Source: Pelotomaculum_C sp050950345 (GTDB taxonomy: Bacteria > Bacillota > Desulfotomaculia > Desulfotomaculales > Pelotomaculaceae). From it: 64,000 bases of DNA. Shown here one piece after another: positions 59,936 to 64,000 of this stretch. The stretch is taken from positions 558,001 to 622,000 of the forward strand of contig JBMNHK010000002.1 in NCBI GenBank assembly GCA_050950345.1, in the 5' to 3' direction. Within the stretch, counting starts at the first letter, position 1; the number at the start of each line of letters is the position of its first letter. The notes below the pieces were generated by a model. The model ran no database searches, was not told the DNA's origin, and worked only from the letters and a program-made list of their open reading frames with translations. The position numbers and the translations under genes were made by a program.

Positions 59936-61639
59936 ATGGATAACCATGAAATAGCCCGTATAATGCATGAGTTGGCTGATTTATTGGAGATTAAAAGAGA
60001 ATCCTATTATAAAGTCAAGGCTTATAGAAACGCTTCCAGAGTAATTGACGCCCTGGATGAGCCGGTTAAGAAGTTATGGAAGGAAGGCCAGTTGGAAAAA
60101 ATTCCTGGTATAGGCAAAAATATTGCTGCGAAAATCAGTGAATTATTAACTACCGGCAATCTGAAAAAATATCAGGAACTGCTGGACGAAATCCCCCATG
60201 GCTTGCTTGAAGTTATTACCCTGCCGGGTATTGGGCCGAAGAGAGCCAGGATGCTGCATGAGGAGTTGGGGATAACTAACCTGGAGGAATTGGCTGCGGC
60301 TGCCCGGGAGAAAAAACTGAGGAATTTGCCCGGCATGGGAGTCCGGATCGAAGATCAGATCTTGAGAAATATTGTACTGCATCAAAACAAGGCGGGACGG
60401 GCTCTTTTGGATTTAGGCCGGAGTATTGCCTCTGAACTGGCAGGTTACCTGGAAATGCTGCCCTGTGTTACCAGGGTAGTAGCCGGCGGCAGTTTGCGCC
60501 GCTGGAAGGATAGTGTCGGGGATATTGACCTGGTGGTGGCGTCGGAAGAACCACGCACCGTTATTGACAGCCTGGCTGGTCACTACAGAATCAGCGGCAT
60601 ACTGGAAAAAGGTTATGATGGCGCCAGGTTTCAGACCAAGTGGGGTATCGTTGTTGAGCTCGAGATCGTACCCGAAGAGGTCTTCCCTCTGGCCCTATTT
60701 AGAAACACAGGCAGTCATGCCCATTTCAAAAAGCTGCAGGAGCTCATGGAGAAACAAGACAATCCTCTGGCTGCAGGCTTATTTGGCCAAGCCTGGGGTG
60801 AGACATTCGAACATGATCTCTATAGAATGTTGGGACTTCAGTATATACCGCCGGAATTAAGGGAAGACCAGGGTGAAATTGAGGCGGCTATGACGAATAG
60901 TTTGCCTGAGCTGGTTACGATAAATGCGATCAAAGGTGACCTGCACGTGCATAGTGACTGGAGTGACGGTATGGCCGGGATCGAGGAACTGGTCGCCAGG
61001 GCCAAAGCCAAGGGATATCAATATTTAGCGATTACTGATCATTCGCGTTCACTGCGTATTGCCAACGGTCTAACACTGGAGAAATTGCAGGAGCAACATG
61101 CATTAATCCGGGAGCTCAATAAGCAAGAAGATGATTTCCTGATTCTCACAGGGATAGAGGTGGATATCCTGCCGCAAGGGGAACTGGATTTCCCCGATGA
61201 GGTCCTGGAAGAAATTGATGTAGTTATCGCTTCAATACATAGTTCCTTTAAACAGGATAAGGATACTATGACCAAACGACTGTTATCGGCCATTGAAAAC
61301 AAAAATGTGGATATCATCGGTCATCCCACCGGGCGCCTGGTAAACAAGAGAGAGGGCGTTGCCCTTGATTTTGATCGAGTGTTGGAGGCTGCTGCCGTTT
61401 ATGGTACTATATTAGAGATCAACGCCTCACCTAACCGGCTTGATTTAAGCGATGTTAATGCTCGTCTGGCCAAAACCAAAGGCGTGAAAATGGCTATTAA
61501 CACCGATGCCCACGACCTCAAACGGCTGGATGAGATGACCTATGGCGTTGCCGTCGGGCGACGTGCCTGGCTGGAAGAAGGGGATATTGTTAATACCCTG
61601 CCGGCTGATGAATTACTCGCCTACTTACGGAGAAAATAA
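59936..61639 (+). CDS. polX: DNA polymerase/3'-5' exonuclease PolX
   Basis: A 567-residue family X polymerase for base-excision repair gap filling. N-terminal HhH segment (about 5-130, IPGIGKNIAAKISELL), palm with the catalytic Asp pair in GSLRRWKDSVGDIDLVV (about 184-200), and a C-terminal PHP exonuclease domain (GDLHVHSDWSDG, about 336-347; ITDHSRSL; later NTDAHDL). ATG 59936 has GGAG eight bases upstream and gives the length of B. subtilis PolX. The stop is immediately followed by the glycosylase ATG, so repair genes are coupled. Confidence 0.95.
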   Translation: MDNHEIARIMHELADLLEIKRESYYKVKAYRNASRVIDALDEPVKKLWKEGQLEKIPGIGKNIAAKISELLTTGNLKKYQELLDEIPHGLLEVITLPGIGPKRARMLHEELGITNLEELAAAAREKKLRNLPGMGVRIEDQILRNIVLHQNKAGRALLDLGRSIASELAGYLEMLPCVTRVVAGGSLRRWKDSVGDIDLVVASEEPRTVIDSLAGHYRISGILEKGYDGARFQTKWGIVVELEIVPEEVFPLALFRNTGSHAHFKKLQELMEKQDNPLAAGLFGQAWGETFEHDLYRMLGLQYIPPELREDQGEIEAAMTNSLPELVTINAIKGDLHVHSDWSDGMAGIEELVARAKAKGYQYLAITDHSRSLRIANGLTLEKLQEQHALIRELNKQEDDFLILTGIEVDILPQGELDFPDEVLEEIDVVIASIHSSFKQDKDTMTKRLLSAIENKNVDIIGHPTGRLVNKREGVALDFDRVLEAAAVYGTILEINASPNRLDLSDVNARLAKTKGVKMAINTDAHDLKRLDEMTYGVAVGRRAWLEEGDIVNTLPADELLAYLRRK

Positions 61640-62239
61640 ATGGGCGATCATGATTGGGCTCCGCAATTCAGTGTTTTACCACGTTCTTTTTATGAGGGCG
61701 CTACCGTTGATGTAGCCAGGAGGCTGCTTGGAAATATCTTATACCACGCGTCACCTGAGGGTATAACTGCTGGCATGATCGTAGAAACGGAAGCCTATGT
61801 TCAGGGGGATCCTGCATGTCATGCCTCCCGGGGTATGACCAATAGAAACCGGGTGATGTTCGGAGCGCCCGGTCATGCCTATGTGTATTTTATTTATGGC
61901 ATGTACTACTGCTTCAATGTTGTAACTGCGCCGGTTGGGGTAGGTGAAGCGGTGTTAATCAGAGCGTTAGAACCCCTGATGGGGGTTCCTTTGATGCAAA
62001 GTAGGCGTAACAGGGTGCTTAAAAGGGATTTGTGCAGCGGGCCGGCGAAACTGGTTCAGGCTATGGGGATTACCCGTGCTCACAACGGGGTCGATCTTAC
62101 GGGTAATGAACTGGTATTGTGCAGAGGAAAAGCAAAGCCCGGAGCAATTGTTACCACAACCAGAATAGGGATCAAAAAAGGTGCTGATTTGCCGCTGAGA
62201 TATTACCTGGAAGGGAATCCTTATATATCCAGGAAATAG
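61640..62239 (+). CDS. 3-methyladenine DNA glycosylase (AAG/Mpg family)
   Basis: A 199-residue base-excision glycosylase that removes alkylated purines. The family elements RRLLGNIL, IVETEAYVQGDPACHASRG (catalytic Glu context) and AYVYFIYGMYYCFNVVT are present, and the end GADLPLRYYLEGNPYISRK is typical. The ATG directly follows the polX stop with no spacer, and its ribosome site lies inside polX (GGAGA), so the two repair enzymes are translated together. Confidence 0.94.
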   Translation: MGDHDWAPQFSVLPRSFYEGATVDVARRLLGNILYHASPEGITAGMIVETEAYVQGDPACHASRGMTNRNRVMFGAPGHAYVYFIYGMYYCFNVVTAPVGVGEAVLIRALEPLMGVPLMQSRRNRVLKRDLCSGPAKLVQAMGITRAHNGVDLTGNELVLCRGKAKPGAIVTTTRIGIKKGADLPLRYYLEGNPYISRK

Positions 62240-62292
62240 CGGGAAGTAAAGAGCAGCCTATTGCGTAAAGAATACATTAGGAGGCATTATAG

Positions 62293-63255
62293 TTGAAAAT
62301 TAGAGAAATTTACCAACTGGCCATTGAGCGAGGTATAGAGAAAGATCCGCGTTCCCGGGATGCGGTGCTAAAGCTGCTGGAGCAGGAGAAAACCAACTAC
62401 GACGGACTTAAAGATGATGAAAAGAAGGAATTTGATCAGGATAGATTGTTTAACCCTTATGGAGATACCAGAATTCTGTACGGAGATCCGGAGTTGGAAG
62501 TGTCCAGGGTGCTATGCGGTATCGATATTGAGGCTCCGGAAGTGCTTTTGGCCGACAGGTTGAACAGCAAAGGCAACAGGATTGATTTGATCATTGCGCA
62601 TCACCCGGAAGGAAAGGCTCTGGCCGCTCTCCATCAGGTGATGTCACTGCAGGAGGATGTGCTGGCTCAGTTTGGAGTGCCGATAAATGTTGCCGAGGGA
62701 ATTATGGGTCCCCGGATAAACGAGGTGAAAAGGGCCTTGTTGCCTGTGAACCATAACCGTTCCGTGGATGCGGCCAGGCTTTTAAATATTCCTCTCATGT
62801 GCATCCACACTCCGGCTGATAACCATGTCAATACTTTTCTGCAGAACCTGCTGGATGAAAAACAGCCCGAGACGCTTGAGGATGTCATCAAGCTGCTTAA
62901 AGAGATACCGGAATATGCCGAAGCTGTTCAGTACAATGCCGGGCCCACTATAGTCCTGGGTAAAAAGAAAAACCGTGCCGGAAAAATCATGGTGGACATG
63001 ACCGGAGGTACAAGCGGTTCCGAAGACGCTTACGCTAAGCTGGCTATTGCAGGCGTGGGTACCCTGGTGGTTATGCATATTGGGGAGAAGCACCGCAAAG
63101 AAGCGGAGAAGAACCATATCAACGTTATTATTGCCGGCCATATGGCCAGCGATTCTTTAGGATTGAATCTCTTTCTGGATCAACTGGTGCGCCGTGGAGT
63201 TGAAATAATTCCCTGTGCCGGCCTGATCAGATATGAGCGGAAGGAGCTGCAATAG
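62293..63255 (+). CDS. NIF3-family (NGG1-interacting factor-like) protein
   Basis: A 320-residue member of the NIF3/DUF34 family, metal-binding with a GTP cyclohydrolase-like fold and unknown activity. It contains IDLIIAHHPEGK (about 96-107, metal ligands) and a C-terminal region with VVMHIGEKHRKEAEK and IIAGHMASDSLGLN. The start is TTG 62293 with AGGAGG eight bases upstream. It is 53 bases after the glycosylase and 0 bases before the U32 peptidase, so these form a probable operon. Confidence 0.85.
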   Translation: MKIREIYQLAIERGIEKDPRSRDAVLKLLEQEKTNYDGLKDDEKKEFDQDRLFNPYGDTRILYGDPELEVSRVLCGIDIEAPEVLLADRLNSKGNRIDLIIAHHPEGKALAALHQVMSLQEDVLAQFGVPINVAEGIMGPRINEVKRALLPVNHNRSVDAARLLNIPLMCIHTPADNHVNTFLQNLLDEKQPETLEDVIKLLKEIPEYAEAVQYNAGPTIVLGKKKNRAGKIMVDMTGGTSGSEDAYAKLAIAGVGTLVVMHIGEKHRKEAEKNHINVIIAGHMASDSLGLNLFLDQLVRRGVEIIPCAGLIRYERKELQ

Positions 63256-64000
63256 ATGGTGCAAAAGCCGGAGCTGTTAGCACCGGCCGGTACCTGGGAG
63301 TCCCTGGTAGCAGCGGTGGAAAACGGCGCCGATGCAGTTTACCTGGGCGGTAAGTTGTTTAGCGCCAGGCAGTCAGCCGGAAATTTCGATCATGAAGAAA
63401 TCCAACGGGCTGTTTATTTTGCTCATGTCCGGGGGGTTAAGGTCTATGTCACCGTCAATATATTGCTGGACGAGGTCGAGCTTATTGAGGCGGTGCGGTT
63501 TTTGTATTTTCTCCAGACCTGCGGCATAGATGCCGTTCTGGTACAGGATCTGGGTCTGGCCGGTCTGGCCAGGAAGGCAATTCCGGAACTGCCGGTACAC
63601 GCCAGTACCCAGATGACGATTCATAATCTGCCCGGGGCCAAACTGTTGCAGCAAGCGGGATTTGAACGGATTGTGCTGGCAAGGGAGCTTTCTCTTGCGG
63701 AAATAGAAGAATTTGTCTTGCGGAGTGGCCTTGAGATTGAGGTCTTTGTGCATGGAGCCCTCTGTGTCTGTTATTCGGGCCAGTGCCTCATGTCCAGCTT
63801 GATTGGCGGCCGCAGCGGTAACAGAGGTCGCTGTGCTCAGCCCTGCCGGCTTAAATATACCCTGGTTGACGTCGATGGACAGCCCCTGGTAGAGCCAGCC
63901 GCCACTGGAGAATATCTGTTGAGTCCCAGAGACCTGAACATGAGTGGACATTTGCCGGATCTGGTCAAGGCCGGCATTTCTGCTTTAAAGATCGAAGGGC
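63256..64000 (+). CDS. peptidase U32 family protein (collagenase-like), cut by window end
   Basis: The first 248 residues of a U32 family protein: QKPELLAPAGTWESLVAAVENGADAVYLGG at the start, then VFVHGALCVCYSGQCLMSS and GRCAQPCR with the conserved Cys set that binds an iron-sulfur cluster in relatives. Family members include proteases and RlhA/TrhP-type RNA hydroxylases. The ATG follows AAGGAG by nine bases and is directly after the NIF3-family stop. The 3' end lies outside the window. Confidence 0.9.
   Translation, partial: MVQKPELLAPAGTWESLVAAVENGADAVYLGGKLFSARQSAGNFDHEEIQRAVYFAHVRGVKVYVTVNILLDEVELIEAVRFLYFLQTCGIDAVLVQDLGLAGLARKAIPELPVHASTQMTIHNLPGAKLLQQAGFERIVLARELSLAEIEEFVLRSGLEIEVFVHGALCVCYSGQCLMSSLIGGRSGNRGRCAQPCRLKYTLVDVDGQPLVEPAATGEYLLSPRDLNMSGHLPDLVKAGISALKIEG

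Overview
The window looks like ordinary chromosome from an anaerobic, endospore-forming member of the Clostridia, most like the Peptococcaceae (Pelotomaculum/Desulfotomaculum type). This is inferred from content only: a YtxC sporulation gene beside thrS, T-box leaders on thrS and pheST, an L20 leader on infC-rpmI-rplT, ZapA-PolX, a yqzL minigene, MinD-type ATPases with inserted ferredoxin domains, a giant 2-hydroxyacyl-CoA dehydratase activase fusion, and Gram-positive Shine-Dalgarno sites with many GTG/TTG starts. No rRNA, CRISPR array, intact transposase or phage is visible.

Layout. 0-2.3 kb: a D-Ala-D-Ala carboxypeptidase, an unknown protein and one tRNA-Val(GAC). 2.3-5.9 kb (minus): an APC permease, an enoyl-CoA hydratase-family protein and a CoA-transferase, probably one catabolic operon. 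6.1-9.4 kb (minus): DUF5320 protein, NifU-like scaffold, NifX-like protein and two MinD/ferredoxin ATPases, the last fused to a second NifX domain. This operon has a strong promoter flanked by two identical palindromes. 9.4-12.7 kb: two HD-domain proteins and proA. 12.7-17.6 kb (minus): tetR-adaptor-RND pump operon. 17.7-20.2 kb: metNIQ. 20.3-22.4 kb: a small patch of gene remnants, asnS and a GyrI-like protein. 22.6-26.9 kb: the 1432-residue activase/dehydratase-like fusion behind a Fur-like palindrome. 27-28.6 kb: a thioesterase and a lipoprotein. 28.9-37.2 kb: a 2760-residue cyclic beta-1,2-glucan synthase-like protein. 37.4-45.2 kb: a metallo-beta-lactamase-fold protein, a DUF2087/GIY-YIG-like fusion, an acyl-CoA ligase, an M24 peptidase, an unknown protein and typA. 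45.3-50.5 kb: iscU/nifU-like, a 62-codon frame coupled to a BaiN-like flavoprotein, a yybP-ykoY riboswitch with a cation exchanger, htpX and ytxC. 50.5-64 kb: translation and DNA-maintenance genes (thrS, infC-rpmI-rplT, an rRNA/tRNA methyltransferase, yqzL, pheST, zapA, polX, 3-methyladenine glycosylase, NIF3-family protein, start of a U32 peptidase).

Most distinctive is the MinD/NifX/NifU/DUF5320 operon. It resembles metal-cluster systems such as the ORP (orange protein) complex of Desulfovibrio. Its NifU-like gene appears to start at ATT, the rare codon otherwise typical of infC, which also starts at ATT in this window. The last ATPase is fused to NifX through a translated, perfect Shine-Dalgarno sequence. 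Two further frames may also use ATT/ATA starts. The twin TTGACATATGTCAA palindromes suggest dedicated control by an unidentified regulator.
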